Positions 23,215-36,814 of a stretch of DNA of 44,905 nucleotides are shown here, in pieces. The notes below the pieces were generated by a model. The model did no database searches, was not told where the DNA came from, and was given only the letters and a program-made list of their open reading frames with translations. The DNA is from Ophiosphaerella korrae (Eukaryota; Ascomycota; Dothideomycetes; Pleosporales; Phaeosphaeriaceae), in contig JALNQF010000339.1 of the NCBI GenBank assembly GCA_028456385.1, forward strand, positions 1-44,905, written 5' to 3'. How positions within the stretch are numbered: position 1 is the first letter of the stretch; each line of letters begins with the position of its first letter. A program made the position numbers and the translations under genes.

Positions 23215-23941
23215 CCTTCTCTAGATAGTTCTTTATTTTCCTATTCTAGGGCTAAAGTTATTAGTCTAGTTTCTTTATTAATATAAAGTTCTTTATTCTC
23301 AATCTCTATACCTACTAAGTCTACTCTTTATTATATCTAATTAGTAGATCGCGTATTACGATATAGTATCGTAATATTTCTATATTCTTATAAGTCTATA
23401 AACCCTCTATTAGTTTATCTTTCCTTAAAATATAGTAAGGCCTATAAAGCGTGTATTTATGCTAACGCTCGTTTATCTTATAATCTATCTAGTATATCTA
23501 TAGTAGAGTATAAGTTAAGAATACTTATTTATACGTCTATACTTATATATAATAGGGAGAGCTATTAACTACGCTTAAGAAAAACTATTATTATAGATCG
23601 TAAAAGCTAAAAGAGAGCGTAAGTAGCTCTATAAAATCTCTTGTCGTATACTAGAGGAATATTAGTCTTAGTTTCTTAATAATTAGATACAACTATCTAA
23701 TAACTAGGACTATTTATCTTATCTTTGTAAGATAAAGGCCTTAAACAATAAGAAGTCTATTAAGTAGTCTACTCTTCTAGAATCTAAGCTTAATTTTAAG
23801 GATATAGTAGGGGCTACTTTAGCTCCTACTATACTAGACGAGTCTAACGCCTCTCTATCTATTACTAATAGTGCTGTTCTTCTTAGTTCGCCGCTAGGTG
23901 TTCTAGAAGGTTTTAATTTTAGAACTCTTCTAGTTTCTTAA
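23215..23941 (+). pseudogene. F copy of the antisense reading frame (best preserved)
   Basis: It holds a Cys-rich segment with KAYKACIYANAR and NRESY (about 23430-23570). After a frame change comes a charged helical stretch (IVKAKRERK, then KIKALNNKK). It ends in SSPLGVLEGFNFRTLLVS and TAA at 23939-23941. Only a handful of RIP stops interrupt the last 75 codons. It runs opposite to gag-pol of the same element. Unknown function; nucleic-acid binding is only a guess from the Cys and basic content. Confidence 0.6.
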
Positions 23942-25149
23942 AGTAGTTAAGGTTATCCTCTAGTTCCTATATTTTCTCCTATAGTCGTCCTTTTTTATTC
24001 GTACCTATCTATTCTACTAAGTAGTAGTTCCTCCTATTTTAGAACTAGTATTGTAAGATTTCCTTAACTTCTTATTTTTCTTATTCTCTATACGTATCTA
24101 CTTTGTACACTAGTAGTTCTACGTTCTATAGTACTGTTTCTAGTAATACTACGTAGAAGGTTAGGTATATCCTTATCTTATTTAGTAGCTTTAGTTTAAA
24201 TATAACTAGCGTAACTTTCTTTTTAATTTTGTATAGTCTTATCTTAACGTAGTCTAGTTTTAAACTTAGCTGTTTGCTCTTAATATTTTTTTATACTAAC
24301 TATACTTTTTCTCTCTCTCTAAATTAAGGTCCTTCTTAATATTTTTTATTGTAGTGTTTTACTATTTAATTATTTAAGAACTCTACGTCCTATTTTAATT
24401 AATTATATATGTCCTTAAGTCTATTAGTAAGGTTTTCTTTTCTTAGGAACTAAGATTCTATATTTCTTAGTATTTAGTATATACTAGAGTAAAATCTATA
24501 GTTTGCAAAGAAGAGTAATACTCCTATTACTATATTCTTTTTTGCTATTATATGCTAATTGTGCTATAGGTAGTAACTATACCTAATTATTCTAGTTGTA
24601 GTTAAGGTAGTATTTTAAGTACTACTCTACTATCTAATTTATTCGTTCTAATTATCTATCTATTTACAAGTAGTATACTATAGATATTATGTGTTTAACT
24701 CCTAATTATACTATTATTGTTCCCTATAGTTTTAATATAAATCTTATATCTCTATCTAAAATAATCTTATCTAGAAGTCTATATTAACTAATTATAGTTC
24801 CTAGGACCTAGTATATAGTAACCTCTGTCCCGCTTTTTTCTTTATATAGCCTAAAGTATAAGTATTTTATAAGTTTATCTACTATTATTAGAATTCTATT
24901 GTACTTAACTCCTAATATTAGGTCTTTTAACTTAGGTAGTTTTGTAATAAAGTCTATTATAATAACTCTTTATAGTTATTCTAGTACTTCTATTAGTTAT
25001 AGTATTCTATATAGTGCGTGTCTATTATACTTATTCTTATAATATTTTATATAGTCTTGTAGTACTTCTATTACTAGTTATCTTACTTTTAGGATATAGT
25101 AGTCCTTTAGTAGTCTATCTAATATTTTGTTAATACCTTAGTATCTATA
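23942..25149 (-). pseudogene. F/D pol relic, 3' part (chromodomain and integrase)
   Basis: Minus-strand equivalent of E1 6354-7552, with the chromodomain first (about 23945-24100) and integrase beyond. It is interrupted by the MITE at 25152. Confidence 0.72.
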
Positions 25150-25151
25150 TA

Positions 25152-25576
25152 ACGTATTCTATCAGCGAAGCGGCTATATCACCGAGACGGCCACTCTAAA
25201 ATACACCAAAAAATAGAAAATTCAACATCTAATATCTCGACAACTATACTATAATAACTTCTAAAAATTTAATAGATTAAAGATTATATATATAGTAGTA
25301 ATCTATAAAATTTTTAAAGCGTGCAGCCTAGTAGTTCTTAAGATAGTAAAATTTTCTATAGTAAAAAACACTTTTTTATTAATAATATTAAATAAACTAG
25401 GCTACACGTTCTAAAAATTTTATAGATTACTACTTTATATATAATCTTTAATCTATTAAATTTTTAGAAGTTATTATAGTATAGTTGTCGAGATATTAGA
25501 TGTTGAATTTTCGATTTTTTAGTGTATTTTAGAGTAGCCGTCTCGGTGATATAGCCGCTTCGCTAATAGAATACGT
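25152..25576. mobile_element. Palindromic MITE (foldback), TA target duplication
   Basis: 425 bp, beginning ACGTATTCTATCAGCGAAG and ending CTTCGCTAATAGAATACGT, flanked by TA at 25150-25151 and 25577-25578. Its arms of roughly 170-190 bp are near-perfect inverted repeats. The empty site survives in E1 at 7553-7575 (gtatctata, two bases, ctagtaa), which fixes the borders. TA duplication implies mobilisation by a Tc1/mariner-type transposase. There is no coding capacity. It keeps more CpA, TpG and CpG than its host pol sequence. Confidence 0.85.
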
Positions 25577-25578
25577 TA

Positions 25579-28500
25579 CTAGTAGTTTATAGAATTGTTA
25601 TATAAATTCTTTCTATATTTTCTTTAGAATATACGTTCTTCTATAGGCTTTTGCAATTCCTTCTTAGATCTTAAGCTTCTTTATTTCTTTAGAGGCTTTT
25701 TCTATTTCTTTCTAAATCTATTTATCTAGCTTACTACTCTTTCTTTTAAGTGTTATAGCTATCTTAAGTGTATTTAGGACTAGATATCCTTCTTTATTCT
25801 TAACTAGAACTATACTAGTAGCGTTTACTTCTTCTTATAGGTCTAGTATTCTACTTAGGGCGTCTATAAATTAGTTGTCTTTACCCTTAGTATGTATTAT
25901 TTCTATATTAAATATTAATAGAAACTCCTACTACCTTATATAGCGTTATAATAAGTCCTTATTTATTATAAATCTTATAAGATTCTTAGAGTCTATATAG
26001 ACTTTTATTTAGTATTTTACTCTTTATAAGTATACTCTTTACTACTTAAATACTTTATAGATTATTAGTATTTCTTTATTATAAATTAAGTAATTAAGTT
26101 CTACTAGTTTTATTGTCTTAGAGAAGTACTTAACTAAGTATTCTTGTTTTATATCTTAGTCTTCTTATATTAGTACTATTCTATAGACTAAGTTAGATAC
26201 GTCTATTTTTACTATTGCGGGTAGGTCTAGGTTATATATTCTAATAACTAGGTTTTCTACAAATCTCTATTTAATTTAGTTAAATACTTCTTTACATTCC
26301 TTAGTTTATTTAAATAGCGTATCTTTCTTTATAAAGTTTATTAGTAGCTCTATTAGTTTTAACTAATTAACTATTAGTTTTCTATAAAAGTTTACTAGTC
26401 TATAGAACTATTATACTTCTTGTAGGTTCTTAGGTATTAGCTATTCTTAGATTACTCTAATCTTATTTAGGTTAATCCTAATTTTTCCTAGTTTAATAAT
26501 AAATCCTAGAAAGTCTATTTCTTTTGTATAGAATTTACACTTTCTTATCTTAAGAAATATCTTGCTTTCTACTAGACTTTCTAGTACCTTGTATATATAT
26601 TATATATATTCTTCCTCTATTTCTTAGAATATAAGAATATTATCTAGGTATATAAATATAAATACGTCTAGGTATTCTTTTAGTACTATTTTAATTCTTT
26701 CTTAGAACGCAGCTAGTACGTTTATTAACTTAAATAGTATAACTAAGTATTTATATAGTCTATACTATGTTCTAAATATAGTTTTCTATTTATCTCCTTT
26801 CTTAATTCTAATCTAGTATTAGGCGTTTTAGATATCTAGTTTTATAAAGATCTAAGCTTTTTATAGCCTATCTTATATTTTATCTATATATAGTAAAGGG
26901 TATTAGTTCTTATTTATAATTGCGTTTATCTTTCTAAAGTCTATATAGAGTTATTTTTATCTATTCTTTTTTTATCTACAAATATAAGTCTATATACTAC
27001 TAAAGATTTAGATTCTTATATCTATTCTTTCTTGATTACGTTTTGTATAAATACTTGTTTAATCTTAGATTCCTCTTCTATTTTCTTATAGACTAGGCTC
27101 TATCCTATATTTTTTCTTTCTTCTAGTTCTATTACTAAATCCTATAGTTAATATTCTAGAAGGTAATTGTCTAGTTTAGTAAGTTGTTTTTCCTACTTCT
27201 TATATTCCTCTAGGAACTATCCTTTCTATATAGTTATGTTAGCTTTTAACGTCTCTTTTTTAGGGTAAGTAATTCTCTTTATTCTCTAATTAATCCTTAG
27301 GTTAGTTATCTATAACTATAGTATACCTAATATTATATCCTATTTATTATTAATTGTTGTTATATCTATAACTATATTCTTAATTTCTAGTCCTTCTAAC
27401 TTTAGTGTTAAGAGTACTATCTTAAACTTATTAAGTTCTTAGAATAGTTTTCCCTTAATTATACTTAGTTATTAAGGGTATTTTTTTATTACATAACGTA
27501 TTCCTTACTTTTCTATAAACTTCTTAAATATAAAGTTCTTTATAGCTCTACTATTAATTATAATTTATACTTTCTATCCTTAGTATATACCTATTTTTAT
27601 AACGTGTAGGCCTATTATACTTATAGCTTTTCTTACTTAGGTTTTTCTTTAAATTGTCTATCCTTTTAGGGCTATTACCCTATTTTACATTTATAATTCT
27701 TGTATTTTAGACATTTATTATATATACACTTATACTATAGCCTTTCTTTAACGTATTCTTTTAATAGCTTTAGTCCTAGTCTAATTAATATATATTCTTT
27801 GTTAGGAATCTAGATTATTTCCTAACCCTTAATTTCTTTCTTTAGGATTACCCTTATATAGTCTTATCTTTGTTTTAGCTATACGTAGTTTTGTACTTTT
27901 TCTTTACTATATAGGTAGTAGTATATATTTAAATATAATACTTATGCGATTTCTAGATATACTAGATATTCTAGGTCTATTCTTTTATTGTCCCCTTCTT
28001 AGTATTTGTCTATAGCTAGTTTCGTTATTACTAGGATATAGTATATTACTAGTACTTGTAGTATATAGGCTTTATTAATCTATCTTGTTTTTCTTATAAG
28101 GTACTACTATTCCTTTTATATAGGTATTCTTCCTATTACTACTATATATTACTCTATCTATTATTAAAATATTATAAACTTTATTACTTTAAGATTATAT
28201 TCCTTCTAGTCTTTGTATACTTCCTCTATACTTATAACTAGTAAGTATTTCTAAACAAATTTCTAGTTTTAATTTCGTTCTAATATATCTATTATTATAT
28301 AGCTATTGTAGCTATATATATTTAACTAGGTATACTCTATATCTCTTATATTAACTTGTTTCTTATCTCTTTATAGTCTTTTAGAAGAGACTACTATAGT
28401 CTCTTTATCTAGTACTAGTCCTTTAGCCTAGAGTAATAGTGTCTAGGGCTCTTTCCCTTCTAGATCTTCTACTAGTAAGTCTATTATATATACTATTTCT

Positions 28501-28600
28501 TCTAGCTATACTTTTATTCTACTTTCTTTTATTATAGCTACTCTATACTTCTATAGAAAGTATTCTACTCCCTATTTACTAAAAAGATATATATAGTAGT
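25579..28600 (-). pseudogene. F/D pol relic, 5' part (integrase, RNase H, RT, protease)
   Basis: The RT box YLDD reads YLDN at 26639-26650 on the minus strand. The protease region is at about 27540-27570. The order mirrors E1. Somewhere in the 23209-29841 internal region F sequence must change to D sequence, but the junction is not visible by eye. Confidence 0.72.
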
Positions 28601-29841
28601 TGTTATTATAACAAAAGATCTAGTAGAGTATTATATATTATACTTCTTTGCTCTTAGCTACCTTCTTCTAAGGTTTAGCCTCTACTTTTAGTGCTTCTTT
28701 TCTATTCTTAGTTGTTTTTAACTAAGCTTCTTTATCTTTCTTAAGATCCTTACTTTTATAGTCTTTTATAAAGTATCCTAGCTTCTTATATTTATAATAT
28801 ACTATATCCTTTTTCTACTTTTAGTAGTAGTTTTTTACGTAGTAGCTTAGTTTACTACAATTAAAATACATAAAGTCTTTATTATTTTTCTTCTTCTTAT
28901 CCTTATTAGTATTAAAGATTATAGGGTCTCCCTTATTATAGTTTTAGGTAGATCTTATATACTTATTCTTCTTCTATTCTTAAAGATTATTGTTAATTTA
29001 TATTACTTATTATTTTAGAGCTTCTAGTATTCTTAGTTTTTCTATATAGATTATTTTGTATTGTATTTTTTTATTTAGTACTTACTTAAATTATAATATT
29101 AGAGATAGCTTATTCTATTCTATGTTTTGCGATAGTTATTTAAACTATAATATATATTTAGGAATACTTTTATTCTATATAAGCTTCTCTAGCCTTTCTT
29201 TAGCTTATTAGGTAATATCTATATCTTTAAACGCTACTCTTATTCGTCTAGTAAAGTATTTATAACTTCTAAAGATAGCTCTTATTTTATCCTTCTAGTT
29301 TATTAAGGCGTATATTGTATAGTCTATCTAGTAAGGTTTAAACTATCTTATCGCGTCTCCTTTAAGATATATTCCTATATATATTACTTTTTTATCTTCT
29401 CTATTAAAGTATAGTACTTATATATTAATCTAGAGTTATACTAAAGCTATAAAGAGTCTTAAGTTCTCCCTTATTCTATTAAACTTCTTAAGTACAAGTA
29501 TCTTTAGTAGTTTTTTTATTATACTTTTCTCTAGGCGTTGTATATTTTACTCTATTTAGTTTTGTCTTTTAATAATAGCCTTAATTTAGACTTTATTTTA
29601 TTTTATATACTCCTAGAGTTCTCTATTCTAAGTTTCTAAGGTATTAATTTCTATTTTTATATCTTCCTTTTTAGAAATTAAGTCGTTTATATAGTCCCTA
29701 ACTTACTTCTATATAGTATTATCTAATTTATAACTACTTAAGGATTTTTTAGCTACTTTCTTAGTTAAGCTTTCTACTATTGTATTAGCTAGACTATATA
29801 CTACTTACACTTCGCTTCTTGTAGTAACTAAATTAATAAGG
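28601..29841 (-). pseudogene. D gag relic
   Basis: The zinc knuckle at 28827-28868 keeps one TGT Cys while the other ligands are Tyr. The leader ends aattaataagg next to the D 5' LTR, as in the other copies. Confidence 0.7.
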
Positions 29842-30180
29842 TATAATAGGCTACCTATTATTAACTATAGATACTTATCTTATAAAGGTTAGTAGACTAG
29901 GAGATAATATTAAAAGCTTGTATAGAGATTTGTAATAACTGTAAATAATAGAAAATATTTTACAACTTCTTATATTAGCGTTCTATAGTTAAAGGATTAA
30001 ATTACTAATACTATCCTAATAATACAAATTACTACTAACTATATAGTAATATTATTTTAGTAGCTTTATTGCTTTGTATTTACTAAGATTACAAATTCAC
30101 GAATTTATTATATAATTACTTTATAGCTTCGTGTTTACTAAGATTACAAATTTATAAATTTATTACGTATCTATATTATA
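29842..30180 (-). repeat. D 5' LTR, first part
   Basis: Reverse-oriented LTR starting TATAATAGG. It is cut at 30180 by element C and completed at 37295-37415. The ttata at 30176-30180 is the target duplication of C. Confidence 0.85.
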
Positions 30181-30655
30181 TATTACAGGTGTAATAGAAG
30201 GAATCGAGATAGAACTAATCGATCCCGACTTAGGTACTAACAAGGTATAGGATAAGTAGGGTAACGACCTTAATTAGGAAACTATACATAACTAGGACAC
30301 CTAGGATAATCTATAATCTATCGACTCTTAGCACTAATAGATTATAGATTAGAGTAATCTATAATCTATTAACTTTTAGCACTAATAGATTACAGATTAG
30401 GGTAATCCGCGATCTATTAGTCTTAGTAACTATAGATTACAGATTATATTAAGTATATAGACAGTAGAATACGCATTATTAGGATAGTATTAGTAATTTA
30501 ATCCTTTAACTACAGAACGCTAATACAAGATAGTTGCAAAACATCTTCTATTGTTTATAGTTATTATAGATCCTAACACAAACTTTTACTATTACCTTGT
30601 AATTTACTAACTTTATAGATAGGTACCTGTAGTCGACGACAGGAGGCCTATAACA
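30181..30655 (+). repeat. C 5' LTR
   Basis: 475 bp, TATTACAGG to CTATAACA. U3 (about 30305-30450) has roughly 2.5 tandem units built from taatctataatctat and its inverse attatagatta, so each unit is itself palindromic. Some CpG-rich forms survive (aatccgcgatct), showing the ancestral unit. Confidence 0.9.
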
Positions 30656-31830
30656 CCTTGCTAATTTAGTTATTACGAGGAGTAAAGCGTAAGCAACGCA
30701 TAGTCTAGCTAATATAATAGCAGAAAGTTTAACTAAAACAAGTAAAGCCCCTAGGAGTAGTTATAAGTCTAATAGCACTGTATAGGAAATAATTAAGGAC
30801 TAAATTAATAATTTAATCTTAGATAAAGAAGATATAAAGATAGTAATTAACGCTCTAGAAATATAGAACAAAGAACTATAGGATTACGCGAAACAAAACA
30901 AAGTATAGATTAAAGCTATTATTAAAGGTTAGAACTAAATAGAATTAATTATACAACGCCTAGCAATAAGTACTATAAAGAAACTACTAAAAATACCTAT
31001 CCTTAAGAAGTTTAATATAATAAGAGAAAAACTAAGACCTTTTATAGCCTTAGCACAACTCTAAATAGACGTACAAGTACTACACTTTAATATAGAAGAA
31101 AAGAAAGTAATATACATTAGATTATACCTTAAAGAAGACGTAATAAGATAGTACAAACCTTACTAGATAGACTATACAATATATTCTCTAATAACCTAGA
31201 AGGACAAGACAAGAGCTATTTTTAGAAGTTATAAATACTTTACTAAACGAATAAGAGTAGTATTTAGGGACATAGACGTTACCTAATAAGCTAAAGAGTA
31301 GTTAGAAAAGCTTACACAAAACTAGAGTGTTCCTAAGTACGTATTATAATTTAAGTAACTATCCTAAAACATAGAATAGGATAAGTTAGCCTTAATATTA
31401 CAATTTAAACAAGGACTAAACTTAAAAATACAATATAAAATAATCTATATAAAAAAACTAAGGATACTAGAAGCCCTAAAGTAATAGGTAATCTAAATCG
31501 ACGATAATCTTTAAGAATAGAAAAAGAATAAGTATAGTACCTAAAATAGAAACTAGGATACTAGAGACCCTATAATCCTTAATACTAATAAGGATAAGAA
31601 AAAGAAGAAGAATAAAAACTTTATATACTTTAACTATAGTAAGAAAGGCTACTACGTAAAAGACTACTATTTATAAAAGAAGAAGGACATAGTATATTAT
31701 AAATATAGGAAACTAAGACACTTTATAAAAGACTATAGAAGTAAGGACCTAAAGAAAGAAAACTAGTTAAAAATAACTAAAAAGAAGAAAGAAGCACTAC
31801 AAGTATAGGCTAAACTTTAAGAAAAAGTAG
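30656..31830 (+). pseudogene. C gag relic
   Basis: The leader starts ccttgctaatttagttatta, and the basic/helical gag body resembles B. The first CCHC knuckle is at 31626-31667 and a second follows about 28 bases later, with ligands read as Tyr. There are RIP stops throughout and no start codon is recoverable. Confidence 0.75.
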
Positions 31831-34800
31831 CTAGGAGTAAAGAAATACAATACGTAATACTCTATTAGACCTTTTATTATAAAGACAACTACTATATATA
31901 TCTTTCTAGTAAATAGAGAGTAGGATATTTCTTATAATAGAGAAATAGAGTAGTAGTAATAAAAGAAAGAATAAAAGCTTAGCTAAAAGAGATAGCTTAA
32001 GTAATAGACCTACTAATAGAAGACTTAGAGAGGGAAGAACCTTAGATTCTATTAATCTAGGCTAAAGGACTAGCACTAGATAAAGAAACTACTACAGCTT
32101 CTTCTAAAGAACTACAAGAAAGTAAGAAATAGGTTAGTATAAGAGGTATAGAGTATACCTAGCTAATAATATATAGCTATAATAGCTATATAATATTAGA
32201 TATAAAGGAATAAAATAAAAAATAGAGGTTTATTTAAATATACTTAATAGTTATAAGTATAGAGGAAGCGTATAAAGACTAGAAAGAACGCAATTCTAAA
32301 GAAATAAAGTTTACACTATTTTAAGAATAGATAAAGCAATATATAGTTATAGTAAGAAGAATACCTATAGAAAAAGAGTAGTAACACCTTATAAGAAAAA
32401 CATAATAGATTAATAAAGCCTATACACTAAGAGTACTAGTAGTATACTATATCCTAACAATAGATATACCTAGAAGAGACAAGTACTAGGAAGGAGATAA
32501 TAAAATAATAGACCTAAAGCACCTAGTACACTTTAAAGTATTATAGATATTATACCTAGATAAGAATTATATTATATATAGAAACCTTAAAGTAAACAAT
32601 AGTATATAGCCTATAAGAAGAAAAGGCTACAACTATACAAGAGTAATTCTAGTAGAAGATATCTAAGGATAGGAAATAATCCTAGAAGATAGATACGTAG
32701 TAGTAAGACCTAGCCTAAAACTATCTAAGAAATATATCTAAAGAGAACTATAGTATAAATATATATATAACGAATATCTAAAGCACGAAGAATATAAGCT
32801 TAAAGTAGGCCTATAGCTCTAGAAAGATAGATAATTTGCAAAAACGCCTAAATAAAAAAAGTTAGAAAGTATAAGAGGCCTATATATTATAAAAATAGGT
32901 ATATACTAAGGAAGAAAAGTATAATTAATAATTAATAGTAGAGTAATAAGAAACTTTATATCTAAGAAGTTTGTATAAATACAAGGAATACGTTACACGA
33001 TAAAGAAGTACCTCTAATAACTAAGTACGATTAAAGGAAAACTATTCTAAGAACCTATTAGGTTTAAGATAGTTCTCTCTACACTTAAACTAGAAGGAAT
33101 AATAATTAAAAATATAATTATAGATATAACAATAATTAATAACAAATAAGATATAATACTAGGTATACTATAGTTATAGATAACAAACCTATATATTAAT
33201 TAGAGAATAGGAAAAATTAGCTATAATAAAAACACGTTAAAGGCTAACATAAGTACCTATAAAGGAGAATTCTCTAAAGAATATAAGAAATAGGAAAAAT
33301 AGCTTATAGAGCTAGAAGATTACCTTCTAGAATATTAACTATAAGATTTAGTAATAGAACTAGAAGAAGGTAAAGACTTAGGATAGAGCCTAGTCTACTA
33401 AAAAATAGAAGAAGAATCTAAAATTAAATAAACGTTTATCTAAAACGTAATAAAAAAAAGATAGATAAGAGAATCTAAATCCTTAGTAGTATATAGACTT
33501 ATATTTATAGATAAAAAAGAGATAAGTAATAAAAGACCCTACGTAGATTTTAGAAAAACTAACGTAATTATAAATAAAAACAGGTACCTACTACTATAAA
33601 TTAACGTAATACAAGATAGGCTATAAAAAGTAAAAATCTTTACAAAACTAGATATTTAGAACGCCTACTACTAAATTAGAATTAAGAAAAGTAATAAATA
33701 GAAAATAGCGTTTAGAACACAATATAGACTATACAAATATAGGGTTATGCTCTTTAGCTTAATAAATATACTAGCAGCATTCTAGGAAAGAATTAATATA
33801 GTACTAAGAGAGTACTTAGACGTATTTACATTTACATATTTAGATAATATCTTTATATTCTTAGAAATAGAAGAAGAATATATACAACACGTATATAAGG
33901 TACTAGAAAAGCTAGTAGAAGCTAAAATATTCTTTAAAATAAGAAAATACAAGTTCTATATAAAGGAAATAGACTTCCTTAGATTTATTATAGAACTAAG
34001 AAAAATTAAAATTAACCTAAAAAAGATTAAGTTAATCTACAAATAGCTAATACTAAAGAACTTAAAAGAAGTATAATAATTTTATAGGTTAGCTAACTTT
34101 TATAGAAAGTTAATAGTAGGATATTCTGAAGATATAAAACTAATTATAAAACTTATAAAGAAAGACACACGATTTAAATAGACTAAGAAATATAATAAAG
34201 TATTTAATAAAATTAAGAAGAAGTTTATAGAAAACCTAGTTATTAGAATATATAACCTAGACCTACTAGTAATAGTAAAGATAGACGTATCTAACTTAGT
34301 CTATAGAATAGCACTAATATAGGAAGACTTAGAGACTAAAAAAGAATACTTAGTTAAATACTTCTCTAAGAAAATAAATCTAGTAGAGCTTAACTACCTA
34401 ATTTATAACAAAGAAATGCTAGTAATATATAAAGTATTTAAGTAATAGAGAGTATACTTATAAAGAGTAAAGTACTAGATAAAAGTCTATATAGACTATA
34501 AGAATCTTATAAGATTTATAATAAACAAGGAACTATTATAATAATACACGAGATAGTAGGAATTCCTATTAATATTTAATATAGAAATTATACATATAAA
34601 AGGGAAAGATAACTAATTTATAGACACTCTTAGTAGAAGACTAGATTTATAGGAAGAAGTAAACGTAACTAGTATAGTTCTAGTTGAGAACAAAGAAGGA
34701 TATCTAATCCTAAATACACTAAAAATAGCCGCAACACTTAAAAGAACAAATAGTAAGCTAGATAAATAGATTTAGAAAGTAATACACAAAGTATCTAAAG

Positions 34801-36140
34801 AAATAAAGAAACTTAAAACCTAAGAAAGACTTATATAAGTATATAGAAGAATATACATCCTAAAGAAGATTTAAAGAGAATTTATATAATAATTCTATAA
34901 ATTACTAGTATATAGTTACTAAGGTATTAACAAAATATTAGATAGACTCTTAAGGGACTATTATATCCTAAAGGTAAGACAACTAGTAATAGAAGTACTA
35001 CGAGACTACATAGAATACTAGAGAAATAAGTATAATAGATACGCACTATATAGGATACTATAACTAATAGAAGTACTAGAATAACTATAGAGAGTTATTA
35101 CAATAGACTTTATTATAAAGTTACTAAAGTTAAAAGACCTAATATTAGGAGTTAAATATAACAGAATCTTAATAATAGTAGATAAACTTATAAAATATTT
35201 ATACTTTAGACTATATAAAGAGAAAAGTAGGATAGAAGTTACTATATACTAGGTTCTAAGAACTATAATTAGTTAATATAGACTACTAGACAAAATTATT
35301 ATAGATAGAGATATAAGATTTATATTAAAATTATAGGGAACAATAATAGCGTAATTAGGAATTAGATATATAATATCTATAGCATACTATCTATAGATAG
35401 ATAGATAATTAGAACAAATAAATTAAATAGTAGAACAGTACTTAAGATACTACCTTAACTATAACTAGAATAACTAGGTATAGTTACTACCTATAGTATA
35501 GTTAGTATACAACAGCGCAAAGAACGTAGTAATAAGAGTATTACTCTTTTTTGTAAACTACGGATTTAAACCTAATATATACTAGATACTAAGAAATTAG
35601 ACATTTTAGTCTCTAAGAGGAGAAAACCTTACTAATAGACTTAAGAACATATATAATTAATTAAGATAGGATATAGAATTCTTATATAATTAAATAGTAA
35701 AATATTATAATAAGAAATACAAATAAAGACTTTAATTTAGAGAGGGAGAAAAAGTATAGTTAGTATAAAAGAATATTAAAAGTAAACAACCTAGCTTAAA
35801 ACTAGATTACGTTAAAATAGGACTATATAAAATTAAGAAAGAAGTTATACTAGTTATATTTAAACTTAAGCTACTAAACAAGATAAAGATATACTTAACA
35901 TTCTATATAGCCTTACTAGAACGAGTACTACAAGAAGTAGAACTACTAGTATACAAAGTAGATATATATAGAGAACAAGAAGAATAGGAAGTTAAAGAAA
36001 TCCTAGTATACTAGTTCTATAATAGAAGAAATTACTACTTAGTTAAATAGATAGGTATAGATAAAAAAGGACAACTATAGGAAAAAATATAGGAACTAGA
36101 AGACAATCTTAATTACTCTAAGAAACTAGAAGAGTTCTAA
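31831..36140 (+). pseudogene. C pol relic with chromodomain
   Basis: Protease DSGA reads NSRV (32934-32945). RT YLDD reads YLDN (33837-33848). The first integrase Asp is at 35106-35108 (IDFI). The chromodomain at about 35955-36130 shows EVKEIL, YYLVK and ELEDNLNYSKKLEEF with stops for Trp. Pol ends at TAA 36138-36140. As in B, RIP damage rules out any product. Confidence 0.8.
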
Positions 36141-36660
36141 AATTAAAACTCTCTAGAACGCCTAGTAGTAAACTAAGAAAACTAATATTACTAACAATAG
36201 ATAGAGAGATAATAGAAACGTCTAATATATAATCTACTATAATAAACGCCTTATCTAAGTCTAGCTTAGCTTCTAGAGCTACTAACTATTTAGCTAATTT
36301 CTTATTATTTAAGGCCTTTATCTTACAAAGACAAGAGAGACGAGCTTAATTTTCTACTAGCTTACTCTACGCAAGCTCCTAGATACGCTTACGCTTAGCT
36401 TTAGCCTCTACGATTTAAGATAGTAATTTCTCTTAAGTCTAGTTAACAGCTTTCCCTATTATTATTAAGCCTAGACGTAAGAATAAGTATAATAAACGTA
36501 CACTTAGAAAGAGAAACACTAGATACGTTATAAGAACTATATATATTTACACAAATATACGCCTTATAAGCCCTACTATTATTTGTAGAAATAATATAAG
36601 GAAGAGACTTAGGGTTTAATTTAGGAAAAGCGCAACAAGAATAAGGAAACATTTTAACAC
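36118..36660 (-). pseudogene. C copy of the antisense reading frame
   Basis: It ends at the complement of 36118-36120 and so overlaps pol by 23 bp tail to tail. The N-terminal 69 residues from an ATG at 36652 are open (MFPYSCCAFPKL..., ending NNNRESC). The frame then shifts to a long charged stretch (EKLLS, VEAKAKRKRI, KIKALNNKKLAK, LEAKLDLD), then GVLESFNFRTLLVS and stop. Five or so RIP stops interrupt it. Unknown function; see findings. Confidence 0.6.
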
Positions 36661-36814
36661 TATTGCGTAATACGCGATTAGTAAGAAGATAGTAACAGCG
36701 TATAGATAAAATAGGTATAAGAGAGGATAAAGAACTCTACATTAACAAAGAAACTAGATTAATAACTCTAGCCCTAGGGTAGATAAACAAAGACCTACCT
36801 AAAGGAGGAGATAG

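Noticed and set aside
30305..30450. Regularly spaced repeats suggesting a CRISPR-like array
   Set aside because: The units are tandem U3 repeats inside an LTR, present in both LTRs of the element, with no unique spacers.
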